A stretch of 64,000 nucleotides of DNA from Mesorhizobium sp. AR02 (GCF_024746835.1 NZ_CP080531.1:4484001-4548000); one strand, 5' to 3'. Positions 8,625 to 18,163 are shown, numbered from the stretch's first letter. Notes: generated by a model from the sequence alone, not told the origin. Numbers and translations are program-made.

Positions 8625-8873
8625 ATGATGGACAAGGCAAAAGTGTTCTGGTCGGGACGATCACAGGCTGTGCGACTGCCCAAGGAGTTCCGTTTCGAAA
8701 CAGACGAGGTTTCGATTCGCCGTCATGGGCAAACCGTCATCCTGGAGCCGCTTGCGCAGGATTGGGCGTGGCTCGACCAAGTGATCGGACCAGTTGACAA
8801 CGATTTCGCCGAGGCAGCGCTGGAACACCAGGACGGGCAGGATCGACCTGCCTTGGATGACGTCTTCAAGTGA
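8625..8873 (+). CDS. vapB: VapB-type antitoxin (AbrB/SpoVT fold)
   Basis: This 82-residue protein begins MMDKAKVFWSGRSQAVRLPKEFRF, the swapped-hairpin DNA-binding fold of VapB antitoxins. It continues EVSIRRHGQTVILEPL and ends in an acidic tail (RPALDDVFK) that would thread into the toxin. A second ATG directly follows the first, so the true start may be three bases later. Its stop overlaps the vapC start by four bases. Confidence 0.85.
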   Translation: MMDKAKVFWSGRSQAVRLPKEFRFETDEVSIRRHGQTVILEPLAQDWAWLDQVIGPVDNDFAEAALEHQDGQDRPALDDVFK

Positions 8874-9256
8874 TCTACCTGCTCGACACCAATGCCGTTA
8901 TCGCAGTCATCAAGGGTGATGAGGGTCTGCTGGCTCTGCTCAAACAGCATACGCCGCAGGACTTTGCTCTCTCTGCGATCGTCCTGCACGAACTGTACTA
9001 TGGTGCTGAAAAGAGCCAGCGAAAAGCCGAGAATTTAACGCGCATCGAAGCTCTGCAGTTCCCCGTTCTGGAATTCGACCGGGAAGACGCGAGACATGCC
9101 GGAGAGATTCGAGCAACGCTTGCGACACTGGGAACTCCGATTGGTCCCTACGATGCGTTGATTGGCGGGCAGGCGCGTGCTCGGAACCTCACGCTGGTGA
9201 CCCGCAACGTCAGGGAATTCGAGCGGATCAAAGCTCTTTTTGTCAAGACGTGGTGA
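8870..9256 (+). CDS. vapC: VapC PIN-domain ribonuclease toxin
   Basis: This 128-residue PIN domain is read from a GTG overlapping the vapB stop. The acidic metal-binding residues are visible: the N-terminal YLLDTNAVI, the Glu in LHELYYGAEKS, and Asp in IGPYDALIGGQA followed by the NLTLVTRNVREFERI end. VapC toxins cleave specific tRNAs or rRNA. It converges on the CDF transporter gene with only six bases between them. Confidence 0.88.
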   Translation: MIYLLDTNAVIAVIKGDEGLLALLKQHTPQDFALSAIVLHELYYGAEKSQRKAENLTRIEALQFPVLEFDREDARHAGEIRATLATLGTPIGPYDALIGGQARARNLTLVTRNVREFERIKALFVKTW

Positions 9257-9262
9257 GCCGCA

Positions 9263-10210
9263 TCAAGCAAACGGCACGGCCGTCGTGCCCTTCGGCAACT
9301 TCGCCTCGTCGTCAGGCTCGACGTGGATGGTGACGCGCACCGAGGGGATTTCGGCCTTCAGCGCATCCTCGATGCGGTCGCAGATGACGTGGCTGGCGCC
9401 GACCGACATGTCGGCGTCGACGACCAGATGGAACTCGATGAAGGTGGCGCGGCCGGCGATGCGGGTCTTCAGGTCATGCACCTCCAGCGCGCCCTTGCAA
9501 TTGGCCGAGATGACGTCGCGGATGTGCATATGCTCCTGGGTGTCGACGGCGCGGTCCATCAGGCCGTTCATCGACGAGCCGATGACATGCCAGCCCTGCC
9601 ACAGGATGTTGAGCGCGACGATGACAGCGAGTGCCGGATCGAGGATCTGCCAGCCGGTCAGGATCGCCCCGACCAGGCCGCCGAAGACGCCGATCGAGGT
9701 GACGACGTCGGTCATGATGTGATTGCCGTCGGCGACCAGCGCCGGCGATTTCTCGGCCCTGCCGGCGCGGATCAGCGTCCAGGCCCAGAAGGCATTGATG
9801 ACCGTGGCAATACCGTTGACGGCAAGGCCGTTCCAGGGCTTTTCCAGCGGCGCCGGCGCCTGCCAGGAGCGCCAGACCTCGTTGAGAATCAGCAAAGCCG
9901 CGAGCACGATCAGCACGCCTTCCAGCACGGCCGAGAAATACTCGGCCTTGTGATGGCCGAACGGATGGTCCTGGTCCGCCGGCTTGTAGCTGACCTGGAT
10001 CGCCCAGAAGGCGGCGCCCGAGGCAATGACGTTGACGATCGATTCCAGTGCATCGGAATAGAGCGCGACAGAGCCGGTCACGTACCAGGCGGCGGCTTTC
10101 AGCGCGAGCACGACAAAGGCGACCACGATCGACCAGAAGGCAAGGTTGGCAACCCTGCGCTTCGCGGCCGCCTTGGCTGCGATCGCCATCGTGTTCTCGG
10201 CTTCGGCCAT
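9263..10210 (-). CDS. Cation diffusion facilitator (CDF) metal exporter
   Basis: This 315-residue protein has about six membrane segments and a cytoplasmic C-terminal domain. Metal-site residues are seen in SVALYSDALESIVN (transmembrane 2), the loop HPFGHHKAEYFSA and GNHIMTDVVTSIG (transmembrane 5). Family members export Zn, Fe, Co or Mn by proton exchange; the particular metal cannot be read here. An in-frame ATG seven codons in (10189) is an alternative start. It lies six bases downstream of the trpE(G) stop on the same strand. Confidence 0.88.
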   Translation of the reverse strand: MAEAENTMAIAAKAAAKRRVANLAFWSIVVAFVVLALKAAAWYVTGSVALYSDALESIVNVIASGAAFWAIQVSYKPADQDHPFGHHKAEYFSAVLEGVLIVLAALLILNEVWRSWQAPAPLEKPWNGLAVNGIATVINAFWAWTLIRAGRAEKSPALVADGNHIMTDVVTSIGVFGGLVGAILTGWQILDPALAVIVALNILWQGWHVIGSSMNGLMDRAVDTQEHMHIRDVISANCKGALEVHDLKTRIAGRATFIEFHLVVDADMSVGASHVICDRIEDALKAEIPSVRVTIHVEPDDEAKLPKGTTAVPFA

Positions 10211-10215
10211 CGAGG

Positions 10216-12405
10216 TCAGGCTGCCTTTTCCTTGGCCTTGCGGGGCAGGTGGGCGACGATGTTCTCGATGATGCGCATGCCGGCATTGTGGCCGAGCGTC
10301 ATGATCGATTCCGGGTGGAACTGCACCGCGGCGATCGGCTCCTTGCGGTGCTCGAAGGCCATGATGACGCCGTCCTCTGTCTCGGCCGTGACGATGAAAT
10401 CATCAGGCAGCCGCACCGGATCGGCGAAGATCGAGTGGTAGCGGCCGACGGTCACTTCCTTGGGCAGGCCGGAGAAGATGATGCCCGGCTTCGAGACGCG
10501 GATGCGCGAGGGCTTGCCGTGCATGGGAATATGCAGTTGGCGCAGCTCCCCGCCATAGGCCTCGGCCAGCGCCTGCAGGCCAAGGCAGACGCCGAAGATC
10601 GGCAGGTCGCGGGCGCGGGCCTTCTTGATGGTCGCGGCGCAGTCGAAATCCTTCGGCGTGCCCGGTCCTGGCGACAGCACGACAAGGTCGGGCTTCAGCC
10701 GGTCGAAGACTTCCTCCGGCACCGGCGTGCGCACGGTCGAGACATTGGCGCCCGTCTGGCGGAAGTAGTTGGCCAGCGTGTGGACGAAGGAGTCTTCATG
10801 GTCGACGAGCAGGATGTTGACGCCGTCGCCGACGCGCGCGGTGGTGCGCTCGGTGCTGGCTGAGTTGCCCGTCTTGGCGTCGCGAATGGCGGAGAGCATG
10901 GCGGATGCCTTCAGTTCGGTTTCGGCTTCTTCTTCCTCGGGAATGCTGTCGAACAGCAATGTGGCGCCGGCGCGCACTTCGGCGATGCCGTCCTTGATGC
11001 GGATGGTGCGCAAGGTGAGGCCGGTGTTCATGTCGCCGTTGAAATTGACCATGCCGATGGCGCCGCCATACCAGGCGCGGGGGCTTTTCTCGTTCTGCTC
11101 GATGAAGCGCATGGCCCACAGTTTCGGCGCGCCGGTGACGGTAACCGCCCAGGCGTGCGAGAGGAAGGCGTCGAAGGCGTCCATGCCTTCGCGCAGCCGC
11201 CCCTCGATGTGATCGACGGTGTGGATCAGGCGTGAATACATCTCGATCTGGCGGCGGCCGATGACTCGCACCGAACCCGGCTCGCAGACCCGCGACTTGT
11301 CGTTGCGGTCGACGTCCGAGCACATGGTCAGCTCGGACTCGTCCTTCTTGGAGTTGAGCAGCTTCAGGATCTGCTCGCTATCCGAAATCGCATCGTCGCC
11401 GCGCTTGATGGTGCCGGAGATCGGGCAGGTCTCGACGCGGCGGCCATTGACGCGCACGAACATTTCGGGCGACGCGCCGATCAGATATTCGCCTTCGCCC
11501 AGATTGATGAAAAAGGAATAGGGCGAGGGGTTGATCGACTTCAGCTTGCGCGAGATCTCGGATGGCTGCGTCTCGCAGCGCTCATAGAACATCTGGCCGG
11601 GAACGACCTCGAACAGGTCGCCGCGCTTGAAACTATCCATCGCCTTGCGCACGAGATTGGCGTATTCGCCGGGCTCATGGTCGCCGCGTGGCGGAATGCG
11701 GTCGGCGGTCTTGAACGGTTCGGCGATTTCGTCGCGCGACAGGCCTTCGGTCGAAAAACCCTCGCCTGAATAGTCGTAGCGGTCGGTCCAGGCTTTGGCT
11801 GAATAATGGTCGACGACCAGGATCTCGTCGGGCAGGAACAGGACGAGGTCGCGCTGGCTCGGCTTGCGCCCGAGCTTGTAGTCGACCGGGTCGAACTGGA
11901 AGGCAAGGTCGTAGCCGAAGGCGCCATAGAGGCCGAGATTGGCGTCTTCCTCGGTTTTGAACAACGCGGTGATGGCGCGCAGCACGGTAAACACCGAAGG
12001 CACGCGGCTGCGTTCCTCCTCGGTGAAGACACGGCCTGGCTTGGCGACACCGAGGCGGATCAGCGTCTTCGTCGTCTCGGCGATGGTGATGTCGGCAAGG
12101 CTACCGAGCGTCTTGCCGATGACCGGCAACAGCGCCTCGCCACGGCGGTTCAGCGCCTCGATGCGCATGGCGCGGCCGCGCGCGGAAATCACCAGCGGCG
12201 GATCGATGATGGCGGTGTCCCAGCGCGTGTAGCGGCCGGGATATTCGTAATTGGAGGAAAACACCGCACCCCGGCGCGAGTTCAAGCCATCGACATAGGT
12301 ATCGATCGCGCCTGCATAGGGCCGGTCATGGCGCTCGCGGGTGATGGTGATGCCACCCGCGGTCACGAAGCTTTCAGCGCCGTTTTCCAGAACCTTCATC
12401 GTCAT
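10216..12405 (-). CDS. trpE: Anthranilate synthase, fused TrpE-TrpG
   Basis: This 729-residue fusion of both anthranilate synthase subunits is characteristic of Rhizobiales. The chorismate-binding TrpE part ends around residue 520 ([28 protein letters not shown]). The TrpG glutaminase follows, with the oxyanion motif LSPGPGTP, the nucleophile in [13 protein letters not shown] and the His-Glu in VQFHPES. It converts chorismate and glutamine to anthranilate, the first step of tryptophan synthesis. The ATG at 12405 is chosen because GGAG lies six bases upstream; the frame is open further but would run through the attenuator. Expression is governed by the leader described separately. Confidence 0.93.
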   Translation of the reverse strand: MTMKVLENGAESFVTAGGITITRERHDRPYAGAIDTYVDGLNSRRGAVFSSNYEYPGRYTRWDTAIIDPPLVISARGRAMRIEALNRRGEALLPVIGKTLGSLADITIAETTKTLIRLGVAKPGRVFTEEERSRVPSVFTVLRAITALFKTEEDANLGLYGAFGYDLAFQFDPVDYKLGRKPSQRDLVLFLPDEILVVDHYSAKAWTDRYDYSGEGFSTEGLSRDEIAEPFKTADRIPPRGDHEPGEYANLVRKAMDSFKRGDLFEVVPGQMFYERCETQPSEISRKLKSINPSPYSFFINLGEGEYLIGASPEMFVRVNGRRVETCPISGTIKRGDDAISDSEQILKLLNSKKDESELTMCSDVDRNDKSRVCEPGSVRVIGRRQIEMYSRLIHTVDHIEGRLREGMDAFDAFLSHAWAVTVTGAPKLWAMRFIEQNEKSPRAWYGGAIGMVNFNGDMNTGLTLRTIRIKDGIAEVRAGATLLFDSIPEEEEAETELKASAMLSAIRDAKTGNSASTERTTARVGDGVNILLVDHEDSFVHTLANYFRQTGANVSTVRTPVPEEVFDRLKPDLVVLSPGPGTPKDFDCAATIKKARARDLPIFGVCLGLQALAEAYGGELRQLHIPMHGKPSRIRVSKPGIIFSGLPKEVTVGRYHSIFADPVRLPDDFIVTAETEDGVIMAFEHRKEPIAAVQFHPESIMTLGHNAGMRIIENIVAHLPRKAKEKAA

Positions 12406-12453
12406 TGCCGTCTCCATCAGCTTGTTGGGGCAACGGACCCGGGACTGGCTTGG

Positions 12454-12490
12454 AAAAACAAATGGCCGCCCGGACTTTCCGTTGCGGCCA
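12454..12490 (-). terminator. trpE(G) attenuator terminator
   Basis: On the minus strand a perfect seven-base stem TGGCCGC / GCGGCCA (12484-12490 and 12463-12469) encloses a second small stem CGGA/TCCG and is followed by TTTGTTTTT, a rho-independent terminator. The 5' arm is also complementary to GCGGCC at 12522-12527, just past the leader-peptide stop. The two structures exclude each other, as expected for a transcription attenuator. Confidence 0.85.
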
Positions 12491-12529
12491 CCCTCTCTTT
12501 TCACGCACGCGCGTTCGAACAGGCCGCTG

Positions 12530-12574
12530 TCAGCAGGCCCACCACCAAATGGTCTTGGTCGAACGCATGTTCAT
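12530..12574 (-). CDS. trpL: trp leader peptide with three consecutive Trp codons
   Basis: A 14-codon frame reads [14 protein letters not shown]. The three tandem Trp codons sit right before the stop, as in the known Sinorhizobium meliloti trpL. A ribosome starved of Trp would stall there and favour the antiterminator pairing. The start is uncertain: in-frame ATGs also exist at 12586 and 12568, and no strong ribosome site precedes any of them. It lies 125 bases upstream of the trpE(G) start. Confidence 0.85.
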   Translation of the reverse strand: MNMRSTKTIWWWAC

Positions 12575-12723
12575 GGCGAAATCCATAGCGGCGAAAAACC
12601 GGATGCGCAACAGGTTTGAAAAGTCTGTTCAGTGGCCGCCGCTTCTCGGTCTCTGGCACATCGCCACAGCCGGTGGCGTTGCCTACACTATACATCCAAT
12701 ATCCAGAGAACGGGAAAATACCA

Positions 12724-13494
12724 ATGACCGATCAGGCTGAGCGCGCGCGGACGTTCCATTCCCTTCACGTCAAGGGCAACCCGATCGTTCTCTACAATGC
12801 CTGGGATCCGGGCTCGGCCAAGATCGTCGAGAAGGCGGGCGCCAAGGCGATCGCGACGGGAAGCTGGCCTGTGGCGGCCGCCTTTGGCTATGCCGATGGC
12901 GAGAAAATCCCGCTGGAACTGGCGCTCGACAACATCAAGCGTATCGTGGCGGCGGTCGACCTGCCGGTGACCATGGACCTAGAAGGTGGTTACGGCGTCG
13001 AGCCGGAAGTCGTTGCCCAGACGGTGACACGCGCCCTGCAGGCTGGTGCCATCGGCTTCAATTTCGAGGACCAGATCGTTGGCGGCACCGGCCTGCACGA
13101 AATCGCCGTGCAGGTGAAGCGGGTCGAAGCCGCTGCAGCGGCGGTCAAGGCCTCCGGCATTCCGGCTTTCCTCAACGCCCGCACCGACATCTTCCTCAAG
13201 GCGAAGCCCGATGCGCATGACAGGGCATTGCTCGACCAGGCGATCGAGCGGGCGCATGCCTATGAGAAGGCCGGAGCGAGCGGCTTCTTTGCGGCCGGCC
13301 TCGGTGACGAGGGACTGATCGAGGCGCTGTGCAAGGCCACGGCGCTGCCGGTCAACATCATCGCATTGGCGCATGTGCCGCCACGCCAGCGGCTGGCCGA
13401 ACTCGGCGTCGCCCGCATCAGCCATGGTCCGGTGCCGTATCGGCAAATGGCCGAATGGCTGGAGGCCAAGGCGCGGCTGGCGATCTCCGGATAG
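12724..13494 (+). CDS. Isocitrate lyase / PEP mutase superfamily protein
   Basis: This 256-residue alpha/beta barrel protein has the superfamily pattern: YNAWDPGSAKIVEKAGAKAIATGS at the N-terminus, the metal-binding region TMDLEGGYG, GFNFEDQI and the INARTD-type segment LNARTDIFL. The group includes 2-methylisocitrate lyase and phosphonomutases; compact members of about 255 residues are usually uncharacterised C-C or P-C lyases. The ATG at 12724 matches the family N-terminus. It is divergent from the trp leader. Confidence 0.82.
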   Translation: MTDQAERARTFHSLHVKGNPIVLYNAWDPGSAKIVEKAGAKAIATGSWPVAAAFGYADGEKIPLELALDNIKRIVAAVDLPVTMDLEGGYGVEPEVVAQTVTRALQAGAIGFNFEDQIVGGTGLHEIAVQVKRVEAAAAAVKASGIPAFLNARTDIFLKAKPDAHDRALLDQAIERAHAYEKAGASGFFAAGLGDEGLIEALCKATALPVNIIALAHVPPRQRLAELGVARISHGPVPYRQMAEWLEAKARLAISG

Positions 13495-13540
13495 TGCTGC
13501 TGCATGCGGCAGCCAGTCGGGATGAGGCGAAGCCTCCCAA

Positions 13541-13725
13541 CGTCATCATCCCCTGGCGAAGCTCCGTCGCGGAGACCCTGAGATCCATGCCGCGACCTTA
13601 GACCTTGGATGCAGCGGAGCAGAAATTCCGCACCGCCGCGGCGCTCAGAAGTAACGGCATGGATTCTAGGGTCTGCGCCGCGTCGCTTCGCTCCTTGCTC
13701 CGCCCTAGAATGACGAAGCTATGGG
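13541..13725. repeat. Two facing copies of a rhizobial-type intergenic repeat
   Basis: The 264-base gap between two convergent genes holds two related units in opposite orientation. The right unit has perfect arms ATTCTAGGG / CCCTAGAAT (13663-13671 and 13703-13711). The left unit (about 13541-13592) has the matching elements reversed: a GGATCTCAGGGTCTCCGCG-like string on the minus strand and CGTCATCATCCCC at its outer end. No gene is seen in the gap. It may serve as a bidirectional terminator. Confidence 0.6.
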
Positions 13726-13758
13726 GTGCCTGGGTAAAGCGAGCAGGCAGATGCTTCC

Positions 13759-14814
13759 TCAATCCTCCAGCGTACCCGACCTCGCATCGGCGCTCTTCCT
13801 GTCGCCAACCAGCTTCAGCAGATCCTCGCCGGCGCGGATGATGCGCCGCGAGCGGCGGGTCAGGATGATGCCGTCCTGCGGCGCGAACACTTCGGCGCGG
13901 CCGTCGGTTTCGCCGGGCGCGTGGACGATGGTGGCGAGGCGATCGCCACGGGCGACGTGGTCGCCGGGCTTCACGTCGTAGAGCACCGCACCCGCCCGGG
14001 GCGAAGGCATCATGTCGATGTTTTCCAAGGGAGCGACGACACCCTTGAAAGGACCGGGCGCAGGCAGCGCGTTGTCGATGACCACGCCGCGCGCCACCAG
14101 CAGCCGGTATAGGCCCTCGGCGTCGGCAGCGGCGAGCGCACCATCGACATCGAGGATGCCGCGATATTCGACCGTGGTGGCGACGCGACGGTCGAACTTC
14201 GCCACATCGGCGGGGACATTCTGGTAGGGCATGATCGAGGCGCCCTCGAAGGTGCCGTCAGTGTCCTCGCTCCACAGCACGACCGCATCGACGCCCATGG
14301 CGGCGGCGCAATCGGCCATCGCCGGCCACAGGCTGGTGTGGACGTAGAGATAGGCGAGACCCTCATCGTCGCAATGCAGGTCGAGCACGATGTCGTGGCC
14401 GAGCGACAGCTGCACCAGGCGTGACTTCAGCCGCTGATCGGCGCCACCGAAGCTGGTGTCGGGCAAGAGCTTGGCGTCGGGCGCGGCAAGCAGCGGAAAG
14501 GCGCGGTTGAAATTGGTGCGGGTGCCCAGATGAAAGCGGCCCTGGTGTTCGCCGAAATGATATTGCGCGCGGCCGATCGGGTTGGCCCAGGGCACGATGG
14601 TGATATCGCCCTTGATGCGGCCCTCGGCTGCGGCCTTGTCCAGCGTCGGCATCAATGCGTCGATGGCGACGACGCCCGGCAGTTCGCCGGCATGGAGGGC
14701 CGCCTGCAGATAGGCCGAGGGTGCCGCTTTATCGGTGCCGGCGAAGCGGAACACCGGGAATTCAAAGGACACGCCCTCGCTGTCACCGGCGATGCGTTCG
14801 ATCGATTTCTGCAT
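13759..14814 (-). CDS. Succinylglutamate desuccinylase/aspartoacylase-family deacylase
   Basis: This 351-residue zinc hydrolase is of the AstE/AspA type (M14-like fold). Zinc ligands are seen in LHAGELPG and VLDLHCDDEG; NPIGR and GTRTNFNRAFP mark substrate-binding loops. The C-terminal half (PRAGAVLYDVKPGDHVARGDRLATI) looks like a biotinyl-lipoyl-like beta domain, common in this subgroup. The ATG at 14814 follows GGAGGA by five bases and is preferred to an ATG seven codons upstream. It likely removes an acyl or peptide group from a small amide; the substrate is unknown. Confidence 0.82.
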   Translation of the reverse strand: MQKSIERIAGDSEGVSFEFPVFRFAGTDKAAPSAYLQAALHAGELPGVVAIDALMPTLDKAAAEGRIKGDITIVPWANPIGRAQYHFGEHQGRFHLGTRTNFNRAFPLLAAPDAKLLPDTSFGGADQRLKSRLVQLSLGHDIVLDLHCDDEGLAYLYVHTSLWPAMADCAAAMGVDAVVLWSEDTDGTFEGASIMPYQNVPADVAKFDRRVATTVEYRGILDVDGALAAADAEGLYRLLVARGVVIDNALPAPGPFKGVVAPLENIDMMPSPRAGAVLYDVKPGDHVARGDRLATIVHAPGETDGRAEVFAPQDGIILTRRSRRIIRAGEDLLKLVGDRKSADARSGTLED

Positions 14815-14902
14815 GACTTCCTCCATCAAGAGCAAGAAGACATGCCCATTTGAGGCTATCGATGTCGATTGGTCCAGCCGGCCGCGCTATGGGCGCAAGA
14901 GG

Positions 14903-16078
14903 TTACTCTGCGGCAGCCTGAAGTGGGACAGGCGCGCGCCGGTCCAGCGCCTGCGACAGCACCGCAACGGTTACAGCCAGCAAAGCGAGCACCGCGCCGA
15001 CCAGTGGCAGGTGGGCGTAGGAGACGCCGGCCGAAAGGGCCACGCCGCCGATCCAGGCGCCGCTGGCATTGCCGACATTGAAGGCGCCCTGGTTCAGCGT
15101 GGCGGCAAGGTTCGGTCCCTCGGACGCGGCCTCGACGACGCGAATCTGCAGCGGCGGCACGACGACGAAGATGAGCAGGCCCCACAGGAAGACGATGCCG
15201 ATGGCGACACTGGCGATGGCGCCGAACTGCATGAAACCGACGAACAGCACCGCCATCAACAGCAGCGTGCCGATGACGGTCGGCATTAGCTTCCAGTCTG
15301 CCAGCCGGCCGCCGATGATGTTGCCGATGGTCATGCCGGCGCCGAACAGCAAAAGCACCCAGGTAACCGCAGAGGTCGACAGGCCGGACACGTCGGTGAG
15401 GTAGGGTTTTATGTAGGTGAAGACGGCAAACAGGCTGGCCGAGGCAAGGGAAGCGATGAGCATCGCCAGCCAGACCTGCAGCTTGCCCAGCACCCGCAAC
15501 TCGCCGCGCAGGCCGCCGCCGCTCGGCTCAGTGACATCGGACGGCACCAGCCAGGCGATGGCGGCGACCGAGATCAGACCAATGCCGACGACGGCGATGA
15601 ATGTGGAGCGCCAGCCGAAAGCTTCGCCTAGCGCTGTGCCGGCGGGAACGCCCAGAATGTTGGAAAGCGTCAGGCCGGCGAACATCAGCGCCATGGCGCT
15701 GGCGCGCTTGTTGCGCGGCACCAGGCTGGCGGCAACGACCGAGCCGATGCCGAAGAAAGCGCCGTGGCCAAAAGCGGTGAAGACGCGCGCGGCCATCAGC
15801 GTCCAATAGTCCGGCGCGATGGCGCAGAACAGATTGCCGACGACGAACGACGCAGTCAGCCCGACCAGCACCGGCTTGCGCGGCAGATGCGCGGTGGCCA
15901 TGGCGACGATCGGCGCGCCGAAGACGACGCCCAGCGCATAGCCGGTGACCAGCAGCCCGGCCGAAGGGATCGACACGCCTAGGTCGGCGGCGACCTCCGG
16001 CAGCAGGCCCATGATGACGAATTCGGTGGTGCCGATGCAGAAGGACGCAATGGCAAGCGCAAGGATCGGCAAAGGCAT
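14903..16078 (-). CDS. MFS efflux transporter, AraJ/DHA1 type
   Basis: This 391-residue 12-helix transporter begins PILALAIASFCIGTTEFVIMG and continues LLPEVAADLGVSIPSAGLLVTGYALG. That is the signature start of the DHA1 drug:H+ antiporter group containing AraJ, YdhP and chloramphenicol efflux proteins. The ATG at 16078 gives the standard N-terminus; the frame runs 28 codons further upstream through an inverted repeat. Substrates are not predictable. The region upstream has an operator-like repeat. Confidence 0.87.
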   Translation of the reverse strand: MPLPILALAIASFCIGTTEFVIMGLLPEVAADLGVSIPSAGLLVTGYALGVVFGAPIVAMATAHLPRKPVLVGLTASFVVGNLFCAIAPDYWTLMAARVFTAFGHGAFFGIGSVVAASLVPRNKRASAMALMFAGLTLSNILGVPAGTALGEAFGWRSTFIAVVGIGLISVAAIAWLVPSDVTEPSGGGLRGELRVLGKLQVWLAMLIASLASASLFAVFTYIKPYLTDVSGLSTSAVTWVLLLFGAGMTIGNIIGGRLADWKLMPTVIGTLLLMAVLFVGFMQFGAIASVAIGIVFLWGLLIFVVVPPLQIRVVEAASEGPNLAATLNQGAFNVGNASGAWIGGVALSAGVSYAHLPLVGAVLALLAVTVAVLSQALDRRAPVPLQAAAE

Positions 16079-16098
16079 GGGGTGTCCAGACTGAATCG

Positions 16099-16118
16099 GT
16101 TCAATTTGGAGATTGAAC
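16099..16118 (-). promoter_or_regulatory. Operator-like inverted repeat upstream of the MFS gene
   Basis: GTTCAAT / ATTGAAC, a seven-base inverted repeat with a six-base spacer, lies 21 bases upstream of the MFS start. Its size and position suit binding by a dimeric repressor. Three copies of AATGCA follow further upstream (16138, 16153 and 16161). Confidence 0.4.
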
Positions 16119-16189
16119 GAGGAGCTAAGCCATGCACAATGCACATTGCTGCAATGCACCAATGCAGAAAGTCTGGAGCTTGAGATGCC

Positions 16190-17566
16190 TCAGGCCAGCG
16201 GCTTCAACTCCTGCGCAATCGTGGGCAGCAGTTCCGAGACGGTGGGATGGATGTGCACCGCGCGCGCCAGCGTGTCGACCGGTGCCTTGGCGTACATCAA
16301 ATCGAGCACGCAATGCACCGCCTCGTCGCCGCCGGGGCCGAGCACCGAGCAGCCGAGGATTTCCCTGGTGTCGGCATCGACAAGGATCTTCATGAAGCCT
16401 TGCGTCTCGCCCTTTTCGACGGCGCGGCCGACGCGGGTCATCGGTCGCTGGCCGACCAGCGCGCGGCGTCCGGATTTCTTCACCGCCGCTTCCGTCATGC
16501 CGCAGCGGCCGAGTGGTGGATCGATGTAGAGCGCGTAAGCCTCGATGCGGTCGCTGACTTTGCGCGGATCATTGTCGAGCAGATTGGCGGCGACGATCTC
16601 GTAGTCATTGTAGGAGGTGTGGGTGAAGGCGCCCTTGCCGTTGCAGTCGCCCATCGCCCAGATGCCCGGCACGCTGGTGCGCAACTGGTCGTCGACGATA
16701 ATGGCACCACGTTTGTCGACGGCGACGCCGGCTCTGTCGAGGCCGAGATCGTCGGTGTTGAGGGTGCGCCCCAGCGCCAGCAGCACATGCGAACCGACAG
16801 CCGGCGGCTTGCCGGCCGAGAAGGTCACGGCGATGTCGGTACCTTGTTTGGCGAAGCCGATGTCGTCGGCGCCGACATGGACCGCGATGCCTTCGTTTTC
16901 GAGAATGGACAGGATGGTGGCCGAGACGTCCTCGTCCTCACGGCCGGTCAGGCGCGGGCTCTTTTCGACGACGGTGACGTCCGAGCCGAAGCGGCGGAAC
17001 ATCTGCGCGAATTCGAGCGAGATGTAGCTGCCGCCGACGACAATCAAATGGCGCGGCAGGACGTCGAGATCCATCATCGAGGAATTGGTCAGGTAGTCGA
17101 TGTCATGGATGCCGGGCAGGTCGGGCACGGAGGCTCGGCCGCCGGTGTTGAGGAAGATCTTTTCGGCGGTCAGAAGATCGTCGCCGATGCGCACCGTGTT
17201 GGCGGATTCGAAGCGCGCATGGCCGCGATAGAGGGTGCATTTGTCCATGCTGGCGATCCAGCTTTCCAGCCCGGTGCGGGAGGCGCCCGAAACCTTGTCC
17301 TTGCGCGCCTTGATCGCCTTATAGTCGACGCCGACAGGGCCACTGAGCGTCACGCCATAGTCGGCGGCGCGTCGCGCCAGATGCGCGGCATAGGCACTCG
17401 CCACCATCGTCTTGGTCGGGATGCAGCCGGTGTTGACACAGGTGCCGCCGACCAGCTTGCGCTCGATCAGCGCCACGCTCATGCCGGCTGCGTTCAGCCT
17501 GCCGGCGAGCGGTGTGCCGGCCTGTCCGGCGCCGATGATGATGGCGTCGAAAGTCTTCTCCGTCAT
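16190..17566 (-). CDS. FAD-dependent pyridine nucleotide-disulfide oxidoreductase, mercuric reductase-like
   Basis: This 458-residue class I flavin disulfide oxidoreductase has the FAD motif IIGAGQAGTPLAGRL, the redox-active pair in GGTCVNTGCIPTKT (CxxxxC), a second nucleotide-binding motif VVGGSYISLEFAQMF, the FAD contact GIWAMGDCNG and the C-terminal interface His-Pro pair in IHPTVSELLPT. There is no N-terminal metal-binding domain and no C-terminal vicinal Cys pair, so true mercuric reductase activity is unlikely. The start overlaps the stop of the DUF4126 gene by four bases. Confidence 0.87.
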   Translation of the reverse strand: MTEKTFDAIIIGAGQAGTPLAGRLNAAGMSVALIERKLVGGTCVNTGCIPTKTMVASAYAAHLARRAADYGVTLSGPVGVDYKAIKARKDKVSGASRTGLESWIASMDKCTLYRGHARFESANTVRIGDDLLTAEKIFLNTGGRASVPDLPGIHDIDYLTNSSMMDLDVLPRHLIVVGGSYISLEFAQMFRRFGSDVTVVEKSPRLTGREDEDVSATILSILENEGIAVHVGADDIGFAKQGTDIAVTFSAGKPPAVGSHVLLALGRTLNTDDLGLDRAGVAVDKRGAIIVDDQLRTSVPGIWAMGDCNGKGAFTHTSYNDYEIVAANLLDNDPRKVSDRIEAYALYIDPPLGRCGMTEAAVKKSGRRALVGQRPMTRVGRAVEKGETQGFMKILVDADTREILGCSVLGPGGDEAVHCVLDLMYAKAPVDTLARAVHIHPTVSELLPTIAQELKPLA

Positions 17567-18024
17567 GCCACCGCCGCCACGATCAGCAGGCCGCCGATGA
17601 TCGCCACCGCGTCCTCGATGAAGGCGGCGGGCGGGTCCTTGCCGAAAGCGGCCGCCAGCCGGCCGCGCGCTTCGGCCCCACCCAGCGTGCCGATGACCGC
17701 GCCGATGGCGCCGGCAATCAGGCCGCCGATGGTGGAACCACCCGTTGCGCCGATCACCGCGCCGGTGAAAGCGCCCATGATGATGCGGGCGCCGAATTGC
17801 TGTGGCACTTTACGGCTTGGCGTCGACGGCAGCTGGTCGGTGACGAGCTCGACGATGGCCAGGATGGTGAAGATGCCGACAGCAGCCCAATGGCTCATGA
17901 AGCTGGCCCAGGTGCCGGCAACCGGCAGCCAGCCGAGCCAGGCGCCCCAGGCGACCGCGGCCGGCGCGGTCATGGCGCGCAGACCGGCAATGACGCCGAT
18001 CAGAAGTGCAAGAAGATAGAGCAT
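17563..18024 (-). CDS. DUF4126 membrane protein
   Basis: This 153-residue membrane protein begins MLYLLALLIGVIAGLRAMTAPAAVAWGAW and contains ELVTDQLPSTPSRKVPQQFGARIIMGAFTG, the pattern of DUF4126. It ends in a Gly-rich segment similar to glycine-zipper membrane proteins. GAGGGGA eight bases upstream supports this start; a longer open frame upstream is not used. It overlaps the downstream oxidoreductase gene by four bases, so the pair is co-translated. Function is unknown. Confidence 0.8.
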   Translation of the reverse strand: MLYLLALLIGVIAGLRAMTAPAAVAWGAWLGWLPVAGTWASFMSHWAAVGIFTILAIVELVTDQLPSTPSRKVPQQFGARIIMGAFTGAVIGATGGSTIGGLIAGAIGAVIGTLGGAEARGRLAAAFGKDPPAAFIEDAVAIIGGLLIVAAVA

Positions 18025-18163
18025 GTTGATCCCCTCGATCCCCGGGCCAGGACGGCCTTGAGACGGCAGGCTACCATAGGTCCGATATTTGACCAGTACT
18101 TGGATTGGCGCTTTTCTGCTGGTCGCAACTATGCTTTGCAATGACGTCAATTGGAGACCTGCC

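Noticed and set aside
16190..17566. Mercuric reductase and a mer operon
   Set aside because: There is no N-terminal metal-binding domain, no C-terminal Cys pair and no merR, merT or merP nearby.
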